A stretch of DNA of 64,000 nt from Sialis fuliginosa (taxonomy: Eukaryota; Arthropoda; Insecta; Megaloptera; Sialidae), in the NCBI GenBank assembly GCA_961205875.1, contig OY540821.1:4216001-4280000 (forward strand), written 5' to 3'. A model generated the notes under the pieces. It had not been told where the DNA came from. It ran no database searches and saw only the letters and a program-made list of their open reading frames with translations. Position numbers and translations under genes: made by a program. This document shows positions 31,827-43,365 of the stretch, piece after piece; within the stretch, counting starts at the first letter, position 1, and the number at the start of each line of letters is the position of its first letter.

Positions 31827-32542
31827 GCAAAATATTGATATTTTAAAATAAAAATTCAGAAATATACCTATTAATAATGATATAAATTTGAGAACGATGT
31901 CGTTATCTCAATATATAGTATAGAATATAGATAATAAATAAATACGAAATTAATATCACATTTAAAAAACAGTTAAGGACCGCTGTTCCATTGGGTCAGA
32001 AATGACCGTTCCAATGCGGACATTCTCTGAATATCTTCTGATCTCATACATACACATAGAATTATGTGTGCTCTTTGAGAAATTCAAAAACACACAGTGT
32101 AGTAATAATAATCATACTCATTCGTGGAATGCGGCGCGGAATTTGTGCATAATGTCAAGAGAAAGGGGGGAGAAGGAAGGGCGACCCCCTTCGGGCGTAC
32201 AGTCAGTCTTACCGTATATATACGTACACGTATTTGTTGAATGTTTCGCGAAAGTTTACGGAAAATAATAACGATTGTTTGTGTGTACGGTAAGGTTTCT
32301 TTTTACGCTGTAGATACGTTCCATAGAAAAATGCATTACTTTGTAAAATTAGGGATACGTTCTATTATTTTCTAAAACAGCGTAAAATCAAATCAATTGA
32401 TTAAAATAGGCCGAAAATTGCATAAAAAAGTGTCGTCAAAATTTACGAAAATTAAAATTAAAAAAAGAAAATAAGTTCGAAAATCTGAAAAAATTGATAT
32501 AAAACTTATAATAATTTTATTGAAAAGTAACATTATTTTTAT
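31827..32542. other. Stretch without a recognised gene; GC-richer patch
   Basis: The patch at about 32120-32290 ('gcggcgcggaatttg', 'ccccttcgggcgtacag', 'cgtatatatacgtacacg') is richer in CpG than its surroundings and may be regulatory or an untranslated exon. No coding frame is supported. Confidence 0.25.
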
Positions 32543-32770
32543 TTCCATGTTCAGAAAGAAATGGAAGTATTGTAATACCATCGAAAAATCGTGTCAAAGA
32601 TAAGAGCAGATTCTGATTGTACTAACTTCAAAACTTAAAGAAAAGTTAATTTCCGCATGGCGGCTGTGCATGTGTCTGTGTGTCTGGATGTAGAATTTTC
32701 TTTCGTTCACGATAACTACTTTAAAAATGCACCGATCTGAATTATTTTTGGGGAAATTGTAATTTTTATT
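32543..32770 (-). repeat. Repeat family E, truncated copy giving the empty site
   Basis: It runs from 'ttccatgttcagaaagaaat' to 'cgatctgaattatttttgg'. It contains 'attctgattgtactaac' without insertion, exactly where the 4.2 kb TIR element sits in the 14.2-19.2 kb copy. It is truncated at about 32770. Confidence 0.8.
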
Positions 32771-33154
32771 AAAATCCAAGATTTTTGTATAGGTTGGTAC
32801 TAAAATTTTTATATCTCTGATTAACGATAAAAAAGTTTAGATACACAATAGCAACTGTGTTGCAAATCACAACTTTTTAATAATTAATTAACTTTTTACG
32901 CTATTCTATTTATGGGTTGAGGAATTGAGGGACAATTATTACTCTACAATTATTAGAATCGGAAATATTAGCTTTTTAAAAATGTGACATATTTCGTTAA
33001 ATTTGTGCTCCCAGTGGTATAGAGACCCTCTTTTGTACATTTTTTTCCAGGACCCCCCCCCCCCCACCCCAGACAGAAAAACAAAGAAGGTCGTGAGATA
33101 CTAATTTATCACTGGTAAATAGAATTGTAAAATTATTTTTATTTAGGGTCGAGC

Positions 33155-33651
33155 GGGGTAAATATGAAACACCAAAAAAAAGGGGTAAAAGTGAAACAAG
33201 CTTGCAATTAAACAACTAATTTGTTTATAGGAGAATTATAAAAACTGACATGTTTGTTAAAGCGACCTGAAAATATGAATCGCCTAATAAATGATGTGTC
33301 ACCCCTACAGATTTACCTGTTAGTCCATGTCAAAACGTGTGAATTAAATTTTAATTTTTTGCACATAACTTTCTGTATAGCTCAGATATAATTAACCTTT
33401 ATAGCTTTACTTTTAATTTTTTAAGAAATATTTTCCATTAGAGGCCTGTTTCACTTTTTCCCAAATTAGAGGTTAAAAATGAAACACACTTTTTTCATTT
33501 TTAAAGTCCGTGTTGTATCGTACAGTTCAAATGACATAAGTATTTAAAATGGTTATTCATAAGCGCATCTAGTAGAAAAATTAAAGTATGAATTTGTATA
33601 ATTAACTGTCAAAAAACATGAAAGATTTGTATTTTGTTTCATTTTTACCCC
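33155..33651. mobile_element. Possible TIR element (497 bp)
   Basis: Ends are GGGGTAAATATGAAAC and, inverted, GGGGTAAAAATGAAAC (15 of 16). Similar 'ggggtaaaagtgaaac' and 'gaggttaaaaatgaaacac' phrases recur inside. No target duplication is visible, so this could also be a decayed satellite-like repeat. Confidence 0.45.
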
Positions 33652-34484
33652 AGTATGCCAAATATGTTTCATGGACCCCCGGCAAAAGTTCAGTGTACCC
33701 GTGGGGATCCTCGGACCCTAGTTTAAGAACCACTGCCCTATAGTATCGTCGGGTAAGGCGTAGTTCTACGTCAAAAGCAAGTAAAAAAAATCATCCCAAA
33801 TTTTTGCACATATTATTTATGTATACAATATTTTGACAAAATTACACACAGTTCTGAGATATTTTACATATAAATATCATACAAAACTTTACATACATTA
33901 CATCACATTCCAGCCCCCCCCCCCCCCAAACCCCATTTCCCGTGGTTCTGTTTTATGTAAATGTAGATAGACGCTACCCCTTGGATTATATAATTTGTCA
34001 TTACTTAAACTGGAAACGGAAACCATGAGTGCGAACATAAACGCGCCCTCTGTGAATATTTGATCCATTTTATATGAACTACGAAAAGCTCGAGTCGTCC
34101 CCGCTTAAGAGGAATGTTAAATTTTGTTATTAGTTACTTTACAAGAGATATTATAGTAATAGAATGAATTGTTATTTATCCCTGAAATTAAAAATATTTA
34201 TTCTTTCTTTTTTATGAACATAGATTTTCAAATGGATGCAATTATTGAAATAATAAAAATTTTGTTGAGTCTGTAATTTTATTCGGGTTATGTTAGAAGC
34301 AAATACGTGCGTGTCAAAATGAATAATCTGACTTTTCCTCTCGAAAAGTGATTCTTTTCGAGAGGAAAAGTGTATGACAAATCTTGTTGGGCGGTTTCGT
34401 ATTAAATACGGAAAACATTGTTAAAAGTGAAATTACACTAAGAAGTAAATAACTCATTATTCGTTTAAACTTATGTGTTACGTT
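33652..34484. other. Stretch without a gene; hAT-like end and a short perfect hairpin
   Basis: 'agtttaagaaccactg' near 33721 resembles a hAT terminus. At 34331-34371 an 18-bp perfect stem (ACTTTTCCTCTCGAAAAG) with a 5-nt loop is present. No ORF is supported. Confidence 0.4.
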
Positions 34485-34498
34485 CTTAGACAAAGTAA

Positions 34499-35476
34499 TA
34501 GACCGGGAGCCATCAACCCCCAAAACATACGTCATCGAGTTTCGGGCTGAATTATATACCAAATTAAAGCTATAACAATCTACTTTTTAAATCATTCGGT
34601 CGGCCAGCTCATATCTTGGCAGGTAATGCAGACCGACCAAAAGAGGGGGGTTATTTTAAGGGCACTTTTACGTCATCGAGTTTCAGGCTGAATTATATGC
34701 CAAATTAAAGGTATAAAAATGTACTTTTTAAATCTTTCGGTCGGACAGCTCATATCTTGGCAGTTTGGTCAGTCCGACCAAATTTATCTTACAAAAAGGC
34801 CAATAACTCGCGAGGTGACCCTCACCTGATTTTGTTGCAATTTCGTATACCTACTAATAGTCCAATCAATTCTAAGGGACACGTATTTTTTATATAAGTG
34901 ATAACAACCATTTAAGGGGTGAAAACCTCTCAAAATTTTACGAATTTTTCGTTTTTCTGTATAACGCAAAAACTGTACACCCTAGAAGAAAGTGTTACAT
35001 ACATAAAAACATTGTTTTTTTATAAGTATTTCAATGGTATAGTAAAAAAAAATTTTTGTAAAATTTTGAGAGAGATTTTCACCCCTTAAATGGTCGTTAT
35101 CACAAATATAAAAAAATACATGCCCTTAGAATTGATTGGACTATTAGTATACGAAATTGCAACAAAATCGGCGGGAGTCACCTCGCGAATTATTGGATTT
35201 TTTAAAGATAAATTTGGTCGGACTGACCAAACTGCCAAGATATGAGCTGGCCGACCGAAAGATTTAAAAAGTACATTGTTATAGCTTTAATTTGGCATAT
35301 AATTCAGCCCGAAACTCGATGACGTAAAAGTCGACCTAAAATAAGCACCTTACACCCGCGCTAGCACATAACTGGACAAGATATGTTTTACCTACTGTAG
35401 AAAAACTATTCGAATATAAATAATTCAGCCCGAAAATCGATGACGTATGTTTTGGGGGTTGATGGCTCCCGGTCTA
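34499..35476. mobile_element. Large foldback element (978 bp, TAA TSD)
   Basis: TAA flanks both ends (34496-34498 and 35477-35479). Termini TAGACCGGGAGCCATCAACC pair with the other end over about 59 bp with one mismatch. Inner arms also pair for about 150 bp ('tttggtcggactgaccaaac', 'ctaatagtccaatcaattct'). A segment of about 110 bp with 'gtcatcgagtttc.ggctgaa' and 'cagctcatatcttggca' occurs twice in the left arm (about 34530 and 34670) and once in the right. The 3-bp TAA duplication fits PIF/Harbinger-type insertion. Confidence 0.88.
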
Positions 35477-35807
35477 TAAAACAAAGAACTCATAACACAC
35501 TACCTAGCGTTGTTACCATATCGCTCCACGATTGACGTATCATTCGGATTTTAAAATTAAAATCAATTGTTTGGAATTATAAAATTAATTTATAATAAAT
35601 GTTTTTTATTGCCTTTAAAACAATTTTAGTGATAAATGATTAATAGAGGAACGTCTATTTGAAACTATCATCTATCATACTAAATTCAATTGTAATTTAA
35701 AGATTATTTGCATATTATAAATTTTCGACTGACGCCTCTTCATAGAAACGACATATGATACAAGATGGCCGCCATAAGTTTTGGTAACAGTTTTATAATA
35801 TGTACTA

Positions 35808-35917
35808 TACTCTATTTCATTTAAGAATGCAGTGGTTGCCGTGGTTTTTGACGGTAAAATGCACGATTCGTACCGTCAAAACCCCGGCACCACTGCATTC
35901 TTAAATGAAATAGAGTA
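35808..35917. mobile_element. Mini-hairpin MITE family K, copy 2 (110 bp)
   Basis: TA flanks both ends. Arms of about 33 bp start TACTCTATTTCATTTAAG, and the inner segment 'gtggtttttgacggta' pairs with 'taccgtcaaaaccccgg'. It interrupts element J; the 58252-58665 copy shows the uninterrupted sequence. Confidence 0.88.
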
Positions 35918-35950
35918 TAGTATTGGTTGTTATGTTTTTCCTAATCTAAG

Positions 35951-36435
35951 GTTACGTTCCTTCATTTTTGGGCAATAAATCTGCATTGATATCATTTTGT
36001 ATGTTATTTTTACAGAATTATCAATAATCTTAGCATATTTTTCACTAATGAAATAAATTAATGCACAAATATTTTATAAAATTTTATCTTTACCTATTTA
36101 TTTACTTTATTCTTTTCAACGATATTTTTTTTTCAATAATTAATAATTGCATTCATTTGAAAATGACAGCTGATAAGTTTCAATACCTTTCCATGGGACA
36201 CCCTGTATTATAATACAGAGTGTATTTAATAATATTGATTGAAAAAATCAGAAAATACGACTCTGAGTGAGTCTTGGCTACTACAATCAACCAGAAATCT
36301 ATTCGGGTTGTCAGAACTCTTATTATGAGTATTTCTAGATAAGTTTCGTATCGGACTCGTCTAATAAAAATTGAACCCTTAACGTCTCTGCTTTGTGTCA
36401 TAAAAAATAAGTGATTCTACTGTGGTAAAATTTTA
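35951..36435. other. AT-rich stretch
   Basis: A short inverted pair 'gacaccctgtatta/taatacagagtgt' near 36199-36226 looks like abutting element ends. No gene is seen. Confidence 0.3.
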
Positions 36436-37295
36436 TAAGGTAAAGGCACCAGTTATGGCCGCTATAAGAACAAGTTTTCGGTTTTTTTTTTATTAATGGG
36501 TTTGTTTTTTGTAATTCTCAAGTAACTACACTCATCCAAACAATTAAAGGAACAAGAAATTAAACATTTTTTTGGGTGTTTTTTGAAGTGCTGTATCTTT
36601 GTGAAAAATGGACGTATCGAAATTTAAAAAAAGCATTTTAAAGCTTCAAGTTTCTAGTTTTGAGATTTTTTAGCATAATTTTTTTTTGAGTTACGGTTAT
36701 CGCGCAATCATAAGAAATAGTGGGACACAAAAATTTTCCAATTTTTTAAAAAAATTTTAAGGGTCCGCGGGCTTGGGAAATTTTTTTTTCAGTTAAACCA
36801 ATGCAATTGGTCAGTTAATTTGTTTATTCAGCTTTAATTTGTTTTTTTTTTGGCCTCTTTTAAATTTTTTTGCCGAGATATCTGACTTTAAATGAAAAAT
36901 GATTCTTTTGTCTTCGATCATCAATATATCAGCAACTAATGATTAAACAGTTAATTTAAGGGCAGTTTTAAACACTTGAATTTTCCTACAAGACCCTTTC
37001 ATGACTTTATTAGAAAAAAAATTTTTTTACCCTCACTATTAGTTTGAAAAAGTACAAAAAAATGACCTTTTATGGTCTTTTAGTAAATCTATCGCTACTT
37101 TACAAATATTGATGGAAAGACTAATGTTGCCAGGTATTGTCATCAAATCACGCTGTAAGACAGTTAAATGTATATATGTAGATTAATATTCAGAAATGGT
37201 AGTAATCAAATATCAACACATATTTCTAATTCAGTACATTTAATTACAAATTTGCCATTACTGAGGTCCTTGCCAAGACTGGTGCCACTACCTTA
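36436..37295 (+). mobile_element. MITE family B, copy with foreign interior
   Basis: Both ends match family B (TAAGGTAAAGGCACCAGT, and 'ctggtgccactacctta'). From about 36535 to 37135 the interior is unrelated to the other copies and replaces about 300 bp. The block starts 'actcatccaaacaattaaag'; its ends show no clear TIR. Confidence 0.75.
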
Positions 37296-37612
37296 TGTCA
37301 TTTTAAGAAATAAATGTAATTTATACGAGGGTTGTCCATAATTCATTTAAAAACAATTCCATAAGTGATGTATGGTAATGAAACACTTTCCCATTTATAA
37401 ATACATATATGTAAAGGGTCGTTTCACGTATCTGAATCAATATTTCGTCTGCTTCAAACGGTTATACCCTCGCCATAAACGAGCTCTTTATTTATTTATG
37501 AGAAAAACGGATTGCATATAAACACATGCGTAAGGGATGTCAAATTTGAAATATTTAATAATAATAGAAAAATACATTTGGAACAAAAGTTATAAAGAAT
37601 GTTAGTTATTAT

Positions 37613-37902
37613 TAGAGATTGGAAAAATAGTTGTTATTTTTAATGAAATAGTTACTAGTTGAATTTTTTTTTCGGAATAGTTGATAAATAGTTTTTTTTA
37701 CGATTTAATAATAAATCAGTGCAAACAAAGCAGTAAAAAGTGTCGCAAATAGTTTTAAAATAGTTGGAAAGGTAGTTGCAAATAGTTGATTTCAAGTTGT
37801 GTTCAATCAAACCAGTTTTCTGAAAACGGTGGAGATATGTAATAAAAATTACAATAAATGTATTTTTACGCGATAGTTGAAAAACTATTTTTCCAATCTC
37901 TA
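37613..37902 (+). mobile_element. hAT-type MITE family I, copy 1 (290 bp, 8-bp TSD)
   Basis: GTTATTAT occurs at 37605-37612 and 37903-37910. Ends are TAGAGATTGGAAAAATAGTT and its complement. The interior is full of 'aatagttg' repeats. Related to 46977-47493. Confidence 0.93.
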
Positions 37903-38057
37903 GTTATTATCTATACAAGTAATCTGGTCAAAAATGAAAACCTGTTTAATGTAGTCTAGAGGTAAAAAAACATTATATAATTTTTTTTATACTCCAAAAG
38001 TTTATCCCGACCCCAAAATATCAAATTAAAAAAAAAAAAAACTTTTCAAACGCTTCC

Positions 38058-38520
38058 AATAGGCATGATGCCAGTAACAAAGTATCACTGAAATTATGAT
38101 TTTAAATAATGAAATAATGAAAAATGTATTAATTTTTATATTAAAAGCGAGATTAATATGATTTTTGTTAAAATAAAAACGCAAAATACAGCAATCCGCC
38201 ATGTTTGATAAAACACCAGTCAGAGTGGATGACGTCACGGCTAAGTAAACGTCATTTTTGTTTCATTAATATCTGCACTGTTTATAAATTATTTTGTAGC
38301 TTTAAATTATCAAAAAAATAAAAATAAAAAAACCGAGAATGGAACAAGGATTTATTATAGTTGACAAGAAGTGTTTACATAGGCGTGACGTCAAAAATGT
38401 GCCATGACACTTGCGTCAAATTCAAAATTAGTTTTAAAAGGGTCAATTTTTGTGATTAAACCTTTATTTTCTGCAGAAATAAGCATTTTTTTGGAAATAA
38501 GAGACACGTAAGATAAACAT
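38058..38520 (+). repeat. Repeat family H, copy 1 (right end missing)
   Basis: It begins AATAGGCATGATGCCAGTAAC. It contains 'ccgccatgtttgata', 'gatgacgtcac', 'aggcgtgacgtcaaaaatg' and 'ttttaaaagggtcaattttt', matching 43860-44338 in inverted orientation. The far end seen at 42855-42925 is missing after about 38520. Confidence 0.75.
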
Positions 38521-39473
38521 GGAAAACGCATGAAAAATAATAAGTTATAAATATTGTTTCGTACCTTGTTGTAATAATTCAACTCTTCACTCTAATAGAG
38601 TAATCCGGAAATTATATTTTTCAGTATAACGAACGATTTTGAAGATATTAGATGCTGTAAGCTAGTTGTAATTTTCAAACCCTATAACTCGATAATGGGA
38701 ATATATATTTAAACGATTTATATTTTAAAATGAAGAGTAACTTAAGTAGGTACTTAAAACTGGTATATAAGTCTTTAAAAAAAAAATATCAGGAATAGAG
38801 AAATTCTAAAATTGTTTTTTTCGTAAAGGTTGAGAAAAAATTAATTTTAAGTAGGATTTTAAACTAAAATTATACACCTTAACCACAATAAAATTTTATT
38901 GTAGTCAAGGTGTATAATTTTAGTTTAAGTGACTAGAAACCACAGTTTCTTCGTTTTTCCAGCTGTTTTAAGTAGGATAATTATACTCAAACATAATAAA
39001 TTATAAACCAAATTAAAGCCGATTAATTCTTCTTTAACTTAACCTAAATCTCATAAAAATATATGTTCCTATTATCGAGTTTCAAGGTTCGAAAATCAAA
39101 ACTCTTTAAAATACAGTATGAATATTTTACAAAATATGATACATTTTCAGGTAGACTTGGCTATCCCTACTCACACCCACACTTACACACACACATCCGT
39201 AAATCCTTCAACCTGTTTGTTTAGAATTTGTAAGCTTCACGCATCGAATTGTTGAATCTCTTAAAGCGTCCTTGTTATGCTTTTTTTATATATATCTTTT
39301 ATTTCGTTCAACCCTTTGTATTCTATTGAAGACTTAGCGAAAATACCTTCTAAATTATCTATTTTATTTTATAGCATTACAATTCACCCCCCCCCCCCCC
39401 TTCATCCTTCCTCCACCTACCCACTCTCACCCAACTTGAGAAATTACTCACAGTAAAAAATATTTAAAATATA
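38521..39473. other. AT-rich stretch with satellite-like fragments
   Basis: Fragments such as 'acttaagtaggtacttaaaa' resemble, inverted, the unit of the array at 40915-42515. Short CA and poly-C runs occur near 39180 and 39387. No gene is seen. Confidence 0.3.
38861..38925. repeat. Near-perfect 65-bp palindrome
   Basis: AAACTAAAATTATACACCTT at 38861-38880 is matched by its complement at 38906-38925. The centre 'caataaaattttattg' is itself palindromic. There is no spacer, so it would extrude as a cruciform. Confidence 0.85.
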
Positions 39474-40007
39474 TAAGGTGGTGGCACCAGTCTTGGCAAG
39501 GACCCCAGTAATGGCAAATTTTTACTTAAATGTACTGAATTAGAAATATGTGTTGATATTTGATTACTACCATTTCTGAATATTAATCTATATACATTTA
39601 ACTGTCTTACAGCGTGATTTGATGACAATCGGCCAATAGGTGTCAAAATGGTGGACATAATTATTAGTATAATTTATTTATTAATTATTATATTATCATA
39701 GTAACTGCTTTACATTGTTTCAAATTTTACGATTCTTTCTTTTATATCTTTTGTGTCGTAGTACTAATCATTTTGTTATCATTAGCAAGTGTCCATCAAT
39801 GCGTGCTCATTATTGGTTTTACCTTTGCCATTACTTGAGAAAAAACATGAACTAAATAGAAGCCTATAATTTAAAAAAAGAAATTAAATAAAGAGTTACT
39901 TGTTTTATTAGTAACATGAGTTCATGAGAATTACAAAAAACAAGCCCATTAAAAAAAAACAACGAAAACTTACTCTTATAACGGCCATTACTGGTGCCTT
40001 TACCTTA
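39474..40007 (-). mobile_element. MITE family B, copy 2 (534 bp)
   Basis: Ends are TAAGGTGGTGGCACCAGT and (inverted) TAAGGTAAAGGCACCAGT, flanked by TA on both sides. It is the closest relative of 6777-7353, reversed. Confidence 0.85.
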
Positions 40008-40083
40008 TACTTCCTAAATAGCTTACAAAAAATATATTTTACTAAATCGGTATCACGTTAATTTATTTAAAATAACCCCAGTT

Positions 40084-40590
40084 TTGCTTCCTCACAATAT
40101 CGAAGATACGAGAAGCATTGTGATCGTTTCAGATTGAGACAAAAATCATCAAAATCGTGTGTAAGGGGGATGGGTGGCATTCCAAAATATTTATTTTTTC
40201 AAGATATCTCAAGAACTACACATTTTAAGTGAAAATTTTATAGAATCTTTTTTGTATAGCATTAAATTTCCTATAATATGGGTCTACAACGTTTGTTGTA
40301 AAATATTCCCTTACAAAGATTTATCTCAATTTATTTTTAAAATTCGTGTTTTGTTTTTCTGAATTGACATGTCAAAAAATTAAAAATATACGAAAAAATA
40401 ATCAGGTGTGTCTTGAGAAAAATTTCGAACTAATATTTTTTAGTAAAATTGTATAAAAATTAAATGGTTAACCAATTCCAGGCAATTTATCAAAACACTA
40501 TCGGTTTTTATTTAAATTGTTCAATAATTAACTACCTTTGGTGAATTTAGCACGAGGAAGCACTGTACATTTACTTGGCAGATGTTTTTA
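40084..40590 (+). repeat. Dispersed repeat family C, internally deleted copy
   Basis: 'ttgcttcctcacaatatcg' to 'gcacgaggaagcactgtac'. It lacks the CTGTCTGT and 21-bp minisatellite sections of the copy at 29310-30100. Confidence 0.75.
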
Positions 40591-40914
40591 TTGATAGATT
40601 ACATATAGATGCAACATTTAAAAATCAATCAATCCACACATCTATTTTGTCATTTAGGTATATTAACAGTAGAATCTCTCCTTGTGTTGTAATATGTTAA
40701 TGTAGAAGAAAGTATAAAAAAAACAGGCGTGTAACTTCTTTATTCTTGTCTCGATCTCTTACACATGAACAAATGTACATAGTTACGGATACAGTTATAA
40801 CTGTAAAACAAATCAATTAACTGTAAAAAACAAACCTATTTTGTCCTATCTCAATTTTTATTCCTATAAGTATATTATTATTGAATTAACATATTCGGTA
40901 ATAAGAATAATAGA

Positions 40915-42515
40915 AAAACTTTTTTAAGAGTTCGCAAAAATTTCATTTTTAAGTAGTTATACTAGTATAGTGGATTTGAATTGTATATCATTTTAAACCC
41001 ACTTAAGTACTCTTTAATTTGAATCTAAAATCCCATCTTAAAATTTTTTCTTATTATTAAATTATAAAGTTCGAAAATACACCCATTTCGTAGAGCGCTG
41101 AAATTCATTTTTGAAGAGTTTATAAAAATGTATTTTTTATATAATTGTACTATTAAAAATGTTTTAGAGTTACATATCATTTTAAAGCTATTTAAGCACT
41201 CTTTAATTTAAAGTTAATCCCATTTCAATATTTGTTTTCTATTATGTACAATAGCATGAATATTTAAGAATCAATTTTTTGAAAAGGTTTAAAAAATTTC
41301 CTTTTTAAGTAGTTGCACTATTACAAATGTTTATGAATTATATACCTATTTGAAGACACTTAAGCACTCTATATTTTAAAACTTATCTCCTCTTCTTAAT
41401 ATATGTTCCCATTATTGAACTATGATGCCCGAGAATAGTGTCATGTATTTTTTTGAAAAGTTTACAAATATTTTCATTTTTAAGTAGTTATATCATAATA
41501 AATTTTCGTATGTTATATACCATTTTAAAGCTACTTAAGTACATTTTAATTAAGCGCTCATGCTTTATCAATATCTGTTCCCATTATCGAATTATGAGGT
41601 TGGGAAATGTTCTTTTGAATGTTTTTTTTGAAGAGTTCATAAATATTTTCATTTTTAAGTAGTTATACTACTATAAAGAAATGTACATAAGTTATATCCC
41701 ATTTTTAAGCTACTTAAGTAAACTTTAATTAAGCATCTCATCCTATATCAATATTTGTTCCCACTATCGAATTATGAGGTCCGGAAATGTTTTTTGGAAA
41801 AATTTACAAAGATTTAAAATTTTTTAAGTAGTTATACTGTAAAACTGTAAACAAATGTTCATAAGTTATATACCATTTTAAAACTACTTAAGTACACTTT
41901 AATTTAGCGTTTATCCTATATCAATATTTGTTCCCGTTATCGAATTATTAGGTCCAGGAATAATTTCAAGTATTTGGAATGTATTTTTTGAAGAATTTAC
42001 AAAAAAAAATCATTTTTAAGTAATTATACTATAATAAATGTTTATAAGTTATATACCATTTTAAAGCTACTTAAGTACACTTTATTTTAACACTCATCCT
42101 ATTTCAATATATGTTCCCGTTATCGAATTATGAGTTCCGGGAATAATTCCAAGTATTTGGAATGTATTTTTTGAAGAATTTACAAAAAAATTTAATTTTT
42201 AAGTAATTATACTATAATAAATGTTTATAAGTTATATACCATTTTAAAGCTACTTAAGTACACTTTATTTTAATACTCATCCTATTTCAATATCTGTTCC
42301 CGTTATCGAATCATGAAGTCCGGGAATAATTCCAAGTATTTAGAATATATTTTTTGAAGAGTTTACAAAAAAAAAATCATTTTTAAGTAGTTATACTATA
42401 ATAAATGTTTATAAGTAATATACCATTTTAAAGCTACTTAAGTACACTTTATTTTAACACTCATCCTATGTATATCAATATCTGTTCCCGTTATCGGATT
42501 ACAAGTTTCGAAAAT
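40915..42515. repeat. Tandem array, 166-192-bp unit, nine copies
   Basis: 'tttttaagtagttatac' or a variant marks units at about 40951, 41141, 41307, 41482, 41657, 41826, 42018, 42201 and 42385. Each unit also holds 'ataccattttaaagctactt' and 'tgttcccgttatcgaattat'. The left units are more divergent and the right three very alike, so homogenisation is strongest at the right end. No ORF spans it. Confidence 0.88.
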
Positions 42516-42840
42516 AGGTATATTTTTAAAACACACTGATTTTTTTATACTCATATTATATTGTGTGTGAGTTTGAGAGAGAAAGAGTGAGAGAGAAGGA
42601 GGTAGTTAACAACAATCTTTATAAAGCAGTTACTACCTACGTGAACGCGGCAGAAATGTCTTTCTCTAGCTTTCATTAACGCACTGATAAGGCAAGGCGC
42701 ACGTAGTACTAGTTGTAATACTTGAGATGTTATTATATAATTACAGCATTACCTGTATTATAGACGTTAGTTTAGACTGTTGGCAGCTACTTTATAGTTT
42801 CGAATTAACGTATTTCACAGATAATATTAATTACCAAATT
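42516..42840. other. Unique stretch, GA-rich and mixed composition
   Basis: A (GA)n-like run at about 42573-42600 is followed by 'gcggcagaaatgtctttc' and 'ggcaaggcgcacgtag', less AT-rich than the surroundings. It may be a regulatory or untranslated segment; no coding frame is found. Confidence 0.25.
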
Positions 42841-42976
42841 GAAACTATGTATCAAACAATAGGCATGATGCCTAATTTTTAATGATAATCTTACGTGCCT
42901 CCTATTTCCAAAAAAATACTTATTTCGGTAAATGCGGAGAGTCTGAAAATCACATGTTGATGTGTTAGAATAGAGT

Positions 42977-43253
42977 CAGTGGCGTAGAGAAAATTCAAAG
43001 ATTCAAAGATTTTGTTTTTAAACTTCTAAAGCATGAACAAATAAATGGGGAAAATTTGGTAAATTAAGAGTAAAAAAAAAAATAAAAAATTTTTTTAGTA
43101 ATAAAGCAAACGAAATACAAATTATATGATCAAAAACAAAAAAAGTCATTCGATTTTAAATTACATCGATAATTATTTTTCGCATATTTTAGATGCCCCT
43201 CAGTCGCCACTTGTCATATCGCCCCCCATCGTAAAAAGCTATCTACGCCACTG
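42977..43253. mobile_element. hAT-like MITE (277 bp)
   Basis: Ends CAGTGGCGTAGA and TCTACGCCACTG are inverted repeats with at most one mismatch. The flanks AATAGAGT and AATATGCT agree at 6 of 8 positions, an imperfect 8-bp target duplication. Confidence 0.7.
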
Positions 43254-43365
43254 AATATGCTGTATCTATGTTAATTATTATTTAGTGCAGAGACAGAAAT
43301 TCATAAACCTAACCTAACCCTATTTGAAAACGAACCAATCTATCTATCTGGACTACTCTAACTTA

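Larger units (their letters stand above)
34485..35950 (-). mobile_element. hAT-type element family J with two nested insertions
   Basis: GTTACGTT flanks it exactly at 34477-34484 and 35951-35958. Ends are CTTAGACAAAG and (inverted) CTTAGATTAGGAAA. It matches 58252-58665 in inverted orientation ('ctagcgttgttaccatatcg', 'gacgcctctt/aagaggcgtc'-like block, 'ggccgccat'). Two extra blocks absent from that copy, 34499-35476 and 35808-35917, are later insertions. Confidence 0.92.

Noticed and set aside
24195-42515. CRISPR-like array
   Set aside because: Units are 150-190 bp with no short-repeat and unique-spacer structure; these are eukaryotic tandem repeats.
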